NCBI GenBank assembly: GCA_024277525.1
Contig: JAJRUZ010000042.1
Span: 1 to 64,000, forward strand
Reading direction: 5' to 3'
From: Caldifarciminota bacterium
GTDB taxonomy: Bacteria; Hydrothermota; Hydrothermia; Hydrothermales; JAJRUZ01
DNA: 64,000 bases
Shown here piece after piece: positions 42,117-50,432 of the stretch (position 1 is the first letter of the stretch; the number at the start of each line of letters is the position of its first letter). A program made the translations under genes and the position numbers. The notes under the pieces are model-generated. The model was not told the DNA's origin. It was given only the letters and a program-made list of their open reading frames with translations, and did no database searches.

Positions 42117-43262
42117 TCATGGGGGTGGAGTATTTCCATTGAGGGGCTTGCCCCTCAAACTCCCCAAGAGAATAAATATCAAAAGGTTAAAAAACTTTAT
42201 CATTTCAGGTAAGAGATATTTTAATTTGAAAATGTTCCGACCGAGGCGAAGCCTCTGTCTTTTTAGTCTTCTTTTGATTTCTTTGATAGTTCTTTCAAGG
42301 GAGTTTGTTGTATAGATGAATTTTCTTACAGGTTCAGGAAATTTAAGAAAGGTTGTAAAAAATTCAAACTCTTTTTCAAGTGTTAGAAAAGTTTTTGGAT
42401 AGAGTTTTTTCCATTTGTTGAGGAGTATTTTTAATCTCATTTTTGCTTCTTTTTCATTGAGAGAAGTATAGATAGTCCTCAGGTCATAAGCAACTTCTTC
42501 TCTGTGGATTTTTCTTACTTTATTAATTATATTTTTCGTGAGGTGTAACCAGCAGTATTGAAGTTCTGTATCAGGAAAAACTTTGAATATTGCTTCTTTT
42601 AATCCTTTTAACCCGTCAGTGACAAAAAGCCCTACTTTCTTTAATCCCCTCTCTTTAAGCTCTTTTAATATCTCTTCCCATAATTTACTTGACTCTCCCT
42701 CAGAACCGAAAATCCAAAAGCCCAAAATTTCCCTTGACCCGTCTCTCTTTATTGCGTAAACAATGTATATAGGCTCTTTTTTAAACTGAACCCTTTTTAT
42801 AGGGAAAAAGAAAGCATCCATGAATATAACAGGATAAAAATCTTCCAATTTCCTTTTTTTCCATTTCTCTATAATTTCTTTTGAAACATCTATTATTCTT
42901 GAAACAGTCTGATGTGAAATTGCTTTTCCATATATCATTTCAAGGATTCTCCCTATTTTTCTGGTTGGGACATTAGCTTGAAACAAATAAAAAATAAGTT
43001 CCTCAAGTTCAGGAGACATCCTTTTTCTGTAAGGAATTATAGAACTCTTAAATTTTGAGTCTCTTGTCCTTGGAACCCTGAGATTTTCAATATTACCGAA
43101 TATTCCTGTTAATTCCCTCTCGTAAAAACCGTTTCCCACTGATTCAGGATTTTCCTCCTGAAATATTTTCCTTTCTTCCAGCATAATCTCCTCCAAAACC
43201 TGTTTGACAATCGGCTTTAAAAACTCTAAAATATTTATAGGTTGGGAATGTTTTTGTTTCAT
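42117..43262 (-). CDS. IS256-family (mutator-type) transposase
   Basis: The 381-residue protein has the IS256 N-terminal region (FYERELTGIFGNIENLRVPRTRDSKF) and SHQTVSRIIDVSKEIIEKW. The DDE triad is visible as YPVIFMDAFF, GLFVTDGLKGLKEAI and TNSLERTIKEIKRR. QYCWLHLTKNI is the C-x2-[CH]-type insertion motif. The length is within the family range (about 380-410), so it may be active, though its C-terminus runs into a short GC-richer tail. Start: ATG after AGGAGG. Confidence 0.92.
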   Translation of the reverse strand: MKQKHSQPINILEFLKPIVKQVLEEIMLEERKIFQEENPESVGNGFYERELTGIFGNIENLRVPRTRDSKFKSSIIPYRKRMSPELEELIFYLFQANVPTRKIGRILEMIYGKAISHQTVSRIIDVSKEIIEKWKKRKLEDFYPVIFMDAFFFPIKRVQFKKEPIYIVYAIKRDGSREILGFWIFGSEGESSKLWEEILKELKERGLKKVGLFVTDGLKGLKEAIFKVFPDTELQYCWLHLTKNIINKVRKIHREEVAYDLRTIYTSLNEKEAKMRLKILLNKWKKLYPKTFLTLEKEFEFFTTFLKFPEPVRKFIYTTNSLERTIKEIKRRLKRQRLRLGRNIFKLKYLLPEMIKFFNLLIFILLGSLRGKPLNGNTPPP

Positions 43263-43279
43263 CCCGTAACCTCCTTTCT

Positions 43280-43303
43280 GCCCCGACTCTGTCGGGGCTT
43301 TTT
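43280..43303 (+). terminator. Hairpin at the transposase end of the IS
   Basis: GCCCCGAC (43280-43287) pairs with GTCGGGGC (43291-43298) around TCT and is followed by TTTTT on the plus strand. It can stop plus-strand transcripts running antisense into the transposase. On the minus strand it sits just upstream of the transposase Shine-Dalgarno and could limit translation from read-through mRNA. Confidence 0.65.
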
Positions 43304-43335
43304 AATTTTAACATAAAATCCCATACACAATTAAC

Positions 43336-43440
43336 GTTACACAACCTAAAGAAATACTTGGAGGATTTGAAAAATATTTGGTTGAGGAAAGAAAAGATTT
43401 TTATGGAAATAAAAGAATATGGGTTTTCAAACGGATATAA
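43336..43440 (+). pseudogene. C-terminal gene fragment next to the IS
   Basis: An open frame begins at the IS edge and ends at TAA 43438-43440, encoding PKEILGGFEKYLVEERKDF and YGNKRIWVFKRI. It looks like the end of a real protein cut by the element. I cannot name the family. Confidence 0.3.
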
Positions 43441-43449
43441 AAGCAAACA

Positions 43450-43474
43450 TGTAGGAGCGGTTTCCCAACCGCGA
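43450..43474 (+). repeat. Dispersed palindromic repeat, copy 3
   Basis: TGTAGGAGCGGTTTCC followed by CAACCGCGA. The core GCGGTTTCCCAACCGC has one mismatch to a perfect palindrome. It lies between the IS flank and the 3' end of the DUF2357 gene. Confidence 0.75.
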
Positions 43475-43485
43475 TACAAATTTTT

Positions 43486-45276
43486 TTAAGGTAAAAAAGG
43501 AATCCAGCCTATTCCTTTATAATCTTTTTCTTTAAGTTTGCTTTCTTCTTTTTCTGTATTTTCATAATTTATAAAATATTTCAGAATATCTTTAAGACTT
43601 ATATTTACCTCTTCCTTCTTCTCTTCAGAATAAAATAGTCTGTTTTCTTCTTTATCCTCTGCAGGGTATAACACAATGGCAGATTTTGCTTTTAAAGCAT
43701 CCTTATAAGCATGCATTTTCACTATGTCTGAAAATTTTGGTTTAAAATATTTTGTCGTTTCTGCACCTTTTATTATTTCGGAATCCAGTCCTTCTTCAGA
43801 TTCAGCACTTTCAGTCTGTTCAAAAATATCAAATGAAAATTTGGCATCAAGAATCAAAATAGGTTTTTCATCCTTATCAGTTATAACAAAATCGGGTTTA
43901 AGCTTAAGTGGTGTATAAGGATATTCTTTATTTTCACTATATCGGTACCCTTTTTGATAGATAAATTTTTTATCTTTTATTATAGCTTTTATTTCAGGAT
44001 ATTCTGGTAATTCTCCTTTTGCTCTGAACACAAGTTTGTCAACCCCGATTTCCTTATCATTCAACATCTTACACAATTTCAAGGCACACCAGAATTCATA
44101 CAAGTCATAGACCTTTCTCAAGTCAATTGCTTCCTGGATTTTTTCAAAGGGTTTTCTTGAAAATAGATATTTTAAATAAAGGGAATAAAGTTCCCTGTAT
44201 CCGTCCCTCATTCTCAATACTGTTGAGGTTGAGGGAAATATAAGGAGTTCTCCCACCTCCTCCCATACAGGGTCCTTAACAAAATCCTCAAAAAGTCCTT
44301 TTAGATTTTCTATATCTTTTTTTGTTTTTCCAAAATCTTTATTTTTCTCTTCTTTAAAAATTTCTTCTATTTCTTCCATTAAATCTTCTATATCCCTTAA
44401 AAGTAATTTGACAAAATACAGGACGAATCTGTTTTCCGGTGTATCAAGGATTTCGTATTTTACGGGTTGCAGTAATTTTAAAGGGGCATAATATTTACCT
44501 TTTACTTCAAATCCTGTTTCACATTCATACAAATATTCCGGATGTGTTAGTATATTATAAATTGTGTCATTATCAATTTCCGAAACCTCGCTTATATTTA
44601 CAAATTCCTTTTCCTCTGACAAAACCCTGTATGGATTTGCTCTTATTATATTGAGGGAAGATTTAAGTTCATTTGCATAGTTTTTAAGAAAAAAGAAAGT
44701 GAAAATTTTGTGAGGAGCACCCGTAGAAAAACCCGATGACACAAATACAGGAGTTTCAATGTTAAAGGGAAGGGCAGAGATTAATCTCCATATCTCATCT
44801 ATAAGTTTTGTAACAAAATTTTTATAAAAAAGCGGAGAATCAAAGTCAAGCCCGTCTTCTCCATTTTTGGGAATAAGGGTTTCTGATACTACTTCTACCG
44901 GAACTTTTTTAATTTTACCTGTTTTTCTGTTTTTGATTATTATTTCTGATTTGCCGATATAATTTGTAAACGGAATTTTATGGGTGAGCGTGATTTTTTC
45001 ATTGTTTTTTTCTCTCGTGATTTTATTTTCCTTACCTATTTTCTCAAGTTCCCATTCATCTGATTCAAATTTATACTCCTTAAATTCAAAAATCCATAAC
45101 GGAGATAATTCCTGCTCTTTTATTTTTAATAATTCTTTATTATTTGAATTAAAAAGAAAAAATTTGCCTTTAAGGGTCCCTATATTTTTTATTTTTATCT
45201 CATTACCTTCTATGTATTTTTCAACGCTTGAAGTATAAATTTTACCGTCCTCTATGTTTATGTAAACTTCTTCCAT
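43486..45276 (-). CDS. DUF2357/McrC-like PD-(D/E)xK nuclease
   Basis: The 596-residue protein has a beta-rich N-terminal half (about 1-270) and a helical middle. Its C-terminal nuclease core is PLKLKPDFVITDKDEKPILI then LDAKF, giving D-x(n)-D-A-K as in McrC-type PD-(D/E)xK enzymes (around residues 455-485). DUF2357 proteins are the usual cleavage partners of McrB-like AAA+ motors in type IV restriction. The gene starts 2 nt after the DUF5618 gene stops and lies in the same orientation as the McrB gene, so these form one locus. A cleavage role against modified DNA is inferred. Confidence 0.75.
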   Translation of the reverse strand: MEEVYINIEDGKIYTSSVEKYIEGNEIKIKNIGTLKGKFFLFNSNNKELLKIKEQELSPLWIFEFKEYKFESDEWELEKIGKENKITREKNNEKITLTHKIPFTNYIGKSEIIIKNRKTGKIKKVPVEVVSETLIPKNGEDGLDFDSPLFYKNFVTKLIDEIWRLISALPFNIETPVFVSSGFSTGAPHKIFTFFFLKNYANELKSSLNIIRANPYRVLSEEKEFVNISEVSEIDNDTIYNILTHPEYLYECETGFEVKGKYYAPLKLLQPVKYEILDTPENRFVLYFVKLLLRDIEDLMEEIEEIFKEEKNKDFGKTKKDIENLKGLFEDFVKDPVWEEVGELLIFPSTSTVLRMRDGYRELYSLYLKYLFSRKPFEKIQEAIDLRKVYDLYEFWCALKLCKMLNDKEIGVDKLVFRAKGELPEYPEIKAIIKDKKFIYQKGYRYSENKEYPYTPLKLKPDFVITDKDEKPILILDAKFSFDIFEQTESAESEEGLDSEIIKGAETTKYFKPKFSDIVKMHAYKDALKAKSAIVLYPAEDKEENRLFYSEEKKEEVNISLKDILKYFINYENTEKEESKLKEKDYKGIGWIPFLP

Positions 45277-45278
45277 TT

Positions 45279-45680
45279 CTAAGAAATAATCTTATCAATA
45301 AATTTTTTTGCCAACTTAAACACTTCTTTAATAGGGTTTATTCCTCTTAAGCCTCCCCTGTAATAGCCCGTTATGTGAATATCATGATACAGGTCATCTG
45401 CCCATTTTTTCAGTTTTCCGTTTTTGGGTCTAAGGTATTTATCAATATAGAGTTCGTAGGTTTCCCATTTTTGGGGTAAATCCTTTTCTTCTAATTTTCC
45501 GGTTTTAATTAATGCATAATCAATAGCTTTTAAGATTGCGAGCCATAATGTTCCGAATGCTTCCTGGACATATTTTATATTGTTATATGTGCCTGTTTCA
45601 TAGTCCGGTTCTGCTTTTTTCAATATTTCTTTTGCATTTTTATAATATTTTAAAACCTCAGATTTTGAATTTCTTTTCAT
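45279..45680 (-). CDS. DUF5618-like HEPN-fold helical protein
   Basis: The 133-residue protein begins VLKYYKNAKEILKKAEPDYE, followed by NIKYVQEAFGTLWLAILKAIDYAL. This is the helical pattern I associate with DUF5618, a HEPN-like family. No canonical R-x4-6-H RNase motif is clear. It lies between the McrB gene and the DUF2357 nuclease and is 2 nt from the latter, so it is probably a third component or regulator of the restriction system. It starts with TATAAT 6 nt upstream of the ATG and no Shine-Dalgarno. Confidence 0.6.
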   Translation of the reverse strand: MKRNSKSEVLKYYKNAKEILKKAEPDYETGTYNNIKYVQEAFGTLWLAILKAIDYALIKTGKLEEKDLPQKWETYELYIDKYLRPKNGKLKKWADDLYHDIHITGYYRGGLRGINPIKEVFKLAKKFIDKIIS

Positions 45681-45686
45681 GTTTAA

Positions 45687-45746
45687 ATTATATTTCTGTT
45701 TCCTGATTTTTTCAATTTTAAATTCATGGCATTTTCCGTATATAAT
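45687..45746. promoter_or_regulatory. Divergent leaderless-type promoters in the McrBC-like locus
   Basis: Minus-strand TATAAT (45692-45687) is 6 nt before the DUF5618 ATG at 45680. Plus-strand TATAAT (45741-45746) is 6 nt before the UPF0175 ATG at 45753. The intergenic region is 72 nt. Confidence 0.6.
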
Positions 45747-45752
45747 TAGTAT

Positions 45753-45959
45753 ATGAAAAAAATAAATATCAGATTGCCTGATATAAATATGAAAGAAGAA
45801 GAAATAAGATTTTTTCTTGCTGTCAAACTCTTTGAGGAGTGGTTAGTGAGTCTGGGTAAAGCAGCCGAAATAGCAGGTTATTCCGAGAGGACTTTTGCGG
45901 AACTTTTATTAAAAAAGGGTATTTCGTCTTTAAGGTTTGAAAAAATTGATACAGATTGA
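45753..45959 (+). CDS. UPF0175 family small protein, antitoxin-like
   Basis: The 68-residue protein has the UPF0175 pattern: RFFLAVKLFEEWLVSLGKAAEIAGYSERTFAELLLKKGI, an all-helical HTH-like fold. Members often occur with PIN or other toxins. Here no partner toxin is next to it. It is encoded on the opposite strand between the McrB and DUF5618 genes, so it may regulate the restriction locus. Its 3' end is 23 nt from the end of the McrB gene. Confidence 0.8.
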   Translation: MKKINIRLPDINMKEEEIRFFLAVKLFEEWLVSLGKAAEIAGYSERTFAELLLKKGISSLRFEKIDTD

Positions 45960-45982
45960 CAAAAAGAGAATAAATAAGCTTC

Positions 45983-48900
45983 TCACAGATATCCCGTATA
46001 CCCATCCGTATGCAATTTATAAAGCATTTCAAGGACCTTTTTTGCGGTGTGGTGGAATTTGAATTTGTTTTTAAATTCTTTAAATTTTTCCAATAGATTG
46101 ATAATATCTTGTGGACCCGGTTCTTTTTCTTCCTCTTTAATTTTATTCCATATTTTTTTCTTATCAATCTCCTTTATTTCTTCGGACGGATTTAAGCACC
46201 AATTTAAGACTCTCCAGAGCGGTTCTTCCAGTTTAGCCCTGCTTCCGTGAAATTTCGGTAAAACTTTCATCAGAACAGCCAGGTCAATAATTTCATCATC
46301 ATTTTTAAATGATACAATTTTGTTCTTTTTTGCCTCTTTTGCATTTTTATAAAACAATGCAATTTCATCAAGCACGCGATAGGCAAAATGGAGGTTATAG
46401 GGTTTGAGAATTGTTGACAAATTTTTTAATCTATCATAAAATTTTTCTGAAGATTTAAGCATCGTTAAAGCGTCAGATATACTATCTTTCATAGAGTAAG
46501 AAATAATAAATTTCCCATAATTTGAGAAGTCTTGTTTAATTGTTCCTGAAAAATTTTTAGTCCATTTTTCTAATTCTTTCTTGTAGTTAAACCATCCTAC
46601 TGTATTTATATTATTGTAGAGGCTTTCTGCTAAACTCTCCCATTTGTCTTTTAGTTCTTCTAATGTAGAATTTTCAATTTCAAATCTAATTGATGGCTTT
46701 TCTTCTTCTCCTCTTTTTTCCCTTGTTTTTCTAAAATTAAAGATATACCCCATCCAAGCTTTCTCAAATTTTTTGTTCTCTTTATTTACTTTTATAAATA
46801 AAGCCGGAGCTTTTTCCACTGTTATTATCTGTGAAACATCTAAGTCATATATTTTCTCTTCCCAATAATAAGAGTCTTTTATTTCATCAAAATGTCCTTC
46901 CCAATTTGATATCATTAAAAATTCGGGAGCAAATGGTTTATATTTATCAAAATCCACCTCTTTAAACTCAATGGTAAAAGCCCTGTCAAGGACTTTTGGA
47001 GAGAACATAAAGGTTGTTTCGTCAATATTCACCGTTCCTATGAAATAGAGATTTGGAGGGAGTTTTAATTCAATATAGGTTTTATATTCTTCCCTCCCTT
47101 GATGGGAGGGGTTGGGGGAGGGTGATTTATAGTCAATCTTTGCTTTTTCCAATAGGTCAAATAATTCCTTTTGTTTTTCTTCCTGTTTCTGTGGATTTTC
47201 TCCTGTTATCTGAATTTTAATCCCTTCCTTTGTGAATCCCTCTTCATCTCTTCCGCTTTCTAAAATGCTCAAAAAATCTGCAAAATAGTATTCAACCCTT
47301 GCAAGGTTCATTTCGTCAAGGATAACAAAATAAGGAGAGGTATTTTGTTTGTTTTCTTTATAATCCGCAATTGCCTTTAAAATAAATTCAAACAAAGGAG
47401 TTGATTCATATCTATTCATAATAGGGTTATAGTAACCTATTAAAGATTTTGAATCCTTCCAGTCAGGACGAACGGGGAGGAATTCAACTTTATCTTTTCC
47501 GAACAACTCTCCGAACAACTGAGCCATCTTGGTTTTCCCCGTCCCTGAAAGTCCCGCAAGAATAACAAATCCCTTTGTTTTAAGTGCGGTGTAGAAGGAG
47601 GAGATTTGATGGGGTTGGAAATGGAAGTTTTTGGATTGGAAGTAAAGATTAAGCATAGATTTTTTATTCATTTCTTCACCTCCTTCATTTAGAATATTTA
47701 AAACCTTTTTAATTTTCTCTATGATAATCTCATACTCTTTTTTCTCATTTTCATCTTTTATCTCTTTCAATTTATTCTCATGTTTGTTCAGAGCCTTTTT
47801 TAATAATATCTTTGCTGTATCTATTGTATAGTATCTAGGTCCTGAACCAGGTAATCTTAACTCCTCCTTAGTCTCAACTTCTTTAAAGTTAATTTTTTCT
47901 TTTAAATAAGTGGAGAACTCCTTTCTTCCTTTTATTCTATATTTGTATTCAAATTCTTTATCATTCTCATAATCCTCGACTAATTCCTTATCTTTTTCTT
48001 CCAGAATCTCTTTTAATTTTTCTTTATCCTCTTCTGGTATTAATTCTTTCAGTTTTTTTTGGGATACTACTTTCCCTTCTTCAATAACAGAATTTCCATA
48101 GAAACCTACGAAATATCTATCTTCATTATCTTTATCCATCGGATTCTTAGAGAAAAATAAAACAACAGGATATTCCTTGACTTTGGGTTTACCAGGTTGA
48201 TAGTAATATCCATAAAAGTATTCATCACCCTTAAAATCATAGAAATTCCACCATTCATGTCCGAACCCATATTTTTTAGGGAAATCACCTGCTCCCATTT
48301 TTTTTCTGTATTCTTTATCCTTATGAAATTTATGAAAACCTTCTTTGTCCCAGCCTCTCCAATTATTGTTATTCCAAGCTAAATTTAATGCTAATATTTC
48401 TCTCGACTCCTCTTCGCCTTTTCTTTCTTCTCCATACCTTACCATATAGTATCTGGCTTCCATCATGTCTTCTACACTTATATCTTTACAAATATTTTTA
48501 AACTCTTTAAGAATTTCTTCAAATTTGCTTCTTTTCTTCCCTTTCCATACTTTAGGGATTTTATTATCTTCAAAAAATCCACGAAGCCGGTCATCCAATA
48601 CAAAAGCCCATTTTTTATCTATTAAAAATGCAAGAAAAGAAATAGTAGATACAGCTGAAGGGAATTGCTTTCTCATCTTTATGCAAAAATCTGACAATTC
48701 TTGGGGACCGGATATTTCTTCTTTTTCCATAATCCTTATAAAGTCTTCTTTGTTTTTTATTTTGTCCACATAATCTAAGTATCCTACAAAATTAGAGATT
48801 ATGATGTCAAAAAATTTATTAACACTTTCTTTATTTTTATATTTCCTTTCTTCTATATTATGTTTGATATTCACTACCTTAGAATTTATTTCTTTTTTCG

Positions 48901-49054
48901 ATGCTCTTAAATCTTTAAGATTTAATAAAAACCCTTTTAAAAAATCATTTTTTATAGTATTTCTCAGATCTATATACATATTATTAAAATCTGACTTCAA
49001 AACTTCATACTCCTCACCGAATTTTTCCTTAGCTTCTTTAAGTGATTTTTTCAC
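45983..49054 (-). CDS. McrB-like AAA+ NTPase with a large N-terminal recognition region
   Basis: This is a 1023-residue protein. Residues about 1-480 form a helical and mixed region including EYPVVLFFSKNPMDKDNEDR then YFVGFYGNSV, which looks like a PUA/EVE-type modified-base reader. The AAA+ motor follows: Walker A GLSGTGKTKMAQLFGELFG (about 525), Walker B SPYFVILDEMNLARVEYYFA with the McrB-type N-L-A-R-V-E, sensor I YFIGTVNIDETT, and VLDRAF with the arginine finger. An in-frame repeat-derived peptide (SPSPNPSHQGR, about residues 644-654) lies between Walker B and sensor I. It should power DNA translocation for the DUF2357 nuclease. The GTG start has no strong Shine-Dalgarno and is uncertain. 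Confidence 0.8.
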   Translation of the reverse strand: MKKSLKEAKEKFGEEYEVLKSDFNNMYIDLRNTIKNDFLKGFLLNLKDLRASKKEINSKVVNIKHNIEERKYKNKESVNKFFDIIISNFVGYLDYVDKIKNKEDFIRIMEKEEISGPQELSDFCIKMRKQFPSAVSTISFLAFLIDKKWAFVLDDRLRGFFEDNKIPKVWKGKKRSKFEEILKEFKNICKDISVEDMMEARYYMVRYGEERKGEEESREILALNLAWNNNNWRGWDKEGFHKFHKDKEYRKKMGAGDFPKKYGFGHEWWNFYDFKGDEYFYGYYYQPGKPKVKEYPVVLFFSKNPMDKDNEDRYFVGFYGNSVIEEGKVVSQKKLKELIPEEDKEKLKEILEEKDKELVEDYENDKEFEYKYRIKGRKEFSTYLKEKINFKEVETKEELRLPGSGPRYYTIDTAKILLKKALNKHENKLKEIKDENEKKEYEIIIEKIKKVLNILNEGGEEMNKKSMLNLYFQSKNFHFQPHQISSFYTALKTKGFVILAGLSGTGKTKMAQLFGELFGKDKVEFLPVRPDWKDSKSLIGYYNPIMNRYESTPLFEFILKAIADYKENKQNTSPYFVILDEMNLARVEYYFADFLSILESGRDEEGFTKEGIKIQITGENPQKQEEKQKELFDLLEKAKIDYKSPSPNPSHQGREEYKTYIELKLPPNLYFIGTVNIDETTFMFSPKVLDRAFTIEFKEVDFDKYKPFAPEFLMISNWEGHFDEIKDSYYWEEKIYDLDVSQIITVEKAPALFIKVNKENKKFEKAWMGYIFNFRKTREKRGEEEKPSIRFEIENSTLEELKDKWESLAESLYNNINTVGWFNYKKELEKWTKNFSGTIKQDFSNYGKFIISYSMKDSISDALTMLKSSEKFYDRLKNLSTILKPYNLHFAYRVLDEIALFYKNAKEAKKNKIVSFKNDDEIIDLAVLMKVLPKFHGSRAKLEEPLWRVLNWCLNPSEEIKEIDKKKIWNKIKEEEKEPGPQDIINLLEKFKEFKNKFKFHHTAKKVLEMLYKLHTDGYTGYL
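47091..47124 (-). repeat. Palindromic repeat inserted in frame in the McrB-like gene
   Basis: On the plus strand CCCTCCC and GGGAGGG flank TTGAT (47093-47111), followed by GGTTGGGGGAGGG. This G/C-rich block contrasts with its surroundings. It reads SPSPNPSHQGRE in the gene frame, a peptide I recognise from repeat-derived insertions in many unrelated bacterial proteins. Confidence 0.7.
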
Positions 49055-49232
49055 TTTTTCTTTATTTTTAATTACTTATTGTGCTATTTTTTCCTCCGAA
49101 TTTATTTAATTCGGACTTGAACCCTTTATATTATAAAATCCATTTTTAAAACTTCACAATTTTTTAAACAGAAAATCCATAAGGGGAATTGAACCCCTGA
49201 GATACCGTTAATTTTTATCACGATCCGAATTT

Positions 49233-49469
49233 TTAATTCAGTCTGAGGATTTTCAAAAAGATAAAGAATACAATCGGGATAATTATAATTAGAATCAGGG
49301 ACAGTATTATTCCCAGTTTTCCCGCATTCCGAAATTCTTCGGATAATGTATATTTATTCAGAAGTATTCCTGCAATGAGACCAAGTAGAGGATTTGCGAT
49401 GCATAGCATAATAAGACCTATTTTTGTTATTTTGGTTACATCTTTTGCGAATTTTTCATATGCTTCCAT
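49233..49469 (-). CDS. Small two-helix membrane protein
   Basis: The 78-residue protein has two hydrophobic helices (IGLIMLCIANPLLGLIAGILL and LGIILSLILIIIIPIVFFIFL). An AGGAGG lies at the correct distance upstream, and TATAAT occurs just before it. No family is recognised. It is between the McrBC-like locus and the RecB-like nuclease. Confidence 0.5.
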   Translation of the reverse strand: MEAYEKFAKDVTKITKIGLIMLCIANPLLGLIAGILLNKYTLSEEFRNAGKLGIILSLILIIIIPIVFFIFLKILRLN

Positions 49470-49503
49470 TTTATCCTCCTCATGTTATATATTATAACGG
49501 TTT

Positions 49504-50145
49504 TTATAAAAAATTTGTTTCATTTATTTTTAATACATACTTACAAAATACACACCCTTTCGAAGGTTCTGGAATTTTATCTTCTTTCAAAATTTTATCA
49601 ATCTCCATTATAAATTTTTTTAACCTTCTAAGATTTATCTTATGCTCATAAAGTTTTATATTCCATCTTATTCTTTTTTCATCCTTTGAATAATAGGGAA
49701 CAAAATAAAAAACATAACCTTTATCATCTATGTTAAAACCGTTGAGTTTAAATAAAAGGGAATATGTGTCAAGTTGAAGTTGAACCGGAAAGGGAAGTTT
49801 TTCGGGAAATTTTGATGATGTTTTATAGTCAAGGGGAATAAGTTTTGAGTTTTCGTCTTCAATAATTTCGTCGGGAATTCCTCTTAAAATTAAATCGGTT
49901 TCTTCAATTTTTTTATCCTCAAGTTTTATCTTTCTTAATCTTCCCTTTAATCCGAATTTTTTAAAATAAGAGGGCAAATCTCTTTCCCTGAACTCTTCTG
50001 CTACCTCTTTAAAAATCCTGTCAAGAGCAGATGGAATTCCCGGAAAAAACTCAACAGGTCTTTTGATATTTCTTTTAACTTCAAGATAAAAACATCTCGG
50101 ACACGAAACATAAAGAAAAACTCTTGATGCGGATATCCGATACAT
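49504..50145 (-). CDS. Cas4/RecB-like PD-(D/E)xK nuclease
   Basis: The 213-residue protein starts with SRVFLYVSCPRCFYLEVKRN, the first Cys pair of Cas4-like iron-sulphur nucleases. It continues LRGIPDEIIEDENSKLIPLD then YKTS (active-site Asp and D-Y-K) and PFPVQLQLDTYSLLF (QxxxY motif). CVFCKY near the C-terminus provides the other cysteines. Such proteins trim DNA ends in CRISPR adaptation or repair. No CRISPR array or cas genes are in the window, so a stand-alone role is more likely. A leaderless-type TATTAT lies 5 nt before the ATG. Confidence 0.8.
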   Translation of the reverse strand: MYRISASRVFLYVSCPRCFYLEVKRNIKRPVEFFPGIPSALDRIFKEVAEEFRERDLPSYFKKFGLKGRLRKIKLEDKKIEETDLILRGIPDEIIEDENSKLIPLDYKTSSKFPEKLPFPVQLQLDTYSLLFKLNGFNIDDKGYVFYFVPYYSKDEKRIRWNIKLYEHKINLRRLKKFIMEIDKILKEDKIPEPSKGCVFCKYVLKINETNFL

Positions 50146-50150
50146 TTAAA

Positions 50151-50156
50151 ATAATA
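50151..50156 (-). promoter_or_regulatory. -10 element for leaderless nuclease transcript
   Basis: Minus-strand TATTAT ends 5 nt before ATG 50145. No Shine-Dalgarno. Confidence 0.4.
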
Positions 50157-50179
50157 ATTTAAAACCTTTTAAAAATCCA

Positions 50180-50359
50180 TACTTTCTTTATTCCGTAAAA
50201 CTTGATTTCAAAAATCTTATGGAACTCCTTGCTTTAAGAAACGGGTGTATTCTTAATGAGATGCTTATTTCAAGGGAACTATCAATGAGTCAACCAACCG
50301 TTCACAGATATATAAATATTCGTGAAGTTTCGGGATTTTATATAAGGTGGTTCAATTAG
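50180..50359 (+). pseudogene. Remnant of a DUF4143-type ATPase gene
   Basis: The open frame KLDFKNLMELLALRNGCIL then NEMLISRELSMSQPTVHRYI matches the winged-HTH segment of the DUF4143 half of archaeal/bacterial AAA ATPases (F-x-x-L-L-x-L-R-x-G, then L-S-x-P-T-V-x-R-Y). It has no start, lacks the P-loop domain and stops at TAG 50357-50359 after a frame-altering end. It is a gene fragment. Confidence 0.55.
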
Positions 50360-50390
50360 AAATATTTCAACAAACATCTAAGTCACATTT

Positions 50391-50429
50391 ATGCGACAAA
50401 TTATTTGTGCGAGAAATCGCATCCCTACA
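50391..50429. repeat. Composite palindromic repeat
   Basis: ATGCGA (50391) and TCGCAT (50417-50422) form an outer stem. Inside are ACAAAT-T-ATTTGT and GCGA-GAAA-TCGC. CCCTACA follows. On the minus strand the unit begins TGTAGGGATGCGA, which resembles dispersed repeats known from other uncultured bacteria. Confidence 0.5.
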
Positions 50430-50432
50430 CAT

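Larger units (their letters stand above)
41958..43334. mobile_element. IS256-family insertion sequence
   Basis: The element is bounded by inverted TTAATTGTGTATG (41958-41970; complement at 43322-43334). The similarity continues inward, after a 4-nt gap, as TATGTTAAA. It contains one transposase gene on the minus strand. The 8 bp outside each end (GTGGCAGT and CGTTACAC) are not direct repeats, so the flanks have been rearranged or deleted since insertion. Confidence 0.75.

Noticed and set aside
42091-42315. A 74-codon plus-strand frame at the transposase 3' end
   Set aside because: It is antisense to the IS256 transposase, whose catalytic residues are intact.
43144-43479. A 111-codon minus-strand frame across the IS edge and palindromic repeat
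   Set aside because: It crosses the IS terminal repeat, the hairpin and the repeat, with no family resemblance; the transposase frame explains the region better.
49160-49190. Minus-strand GGGGTTCAATTCCCC, resembling a tRNA T arm
   Set aside because: No acceptor, anticodon or D arm can be folded around it. At most it is a remnant and too short to call.
49504-50145. A CRISPR-Cas locus, because of the Cas4-like protein
   Set aside because: No direct-repeat/spacer array and no cas1, cas2 or effector gene is visible anywhere in the window.
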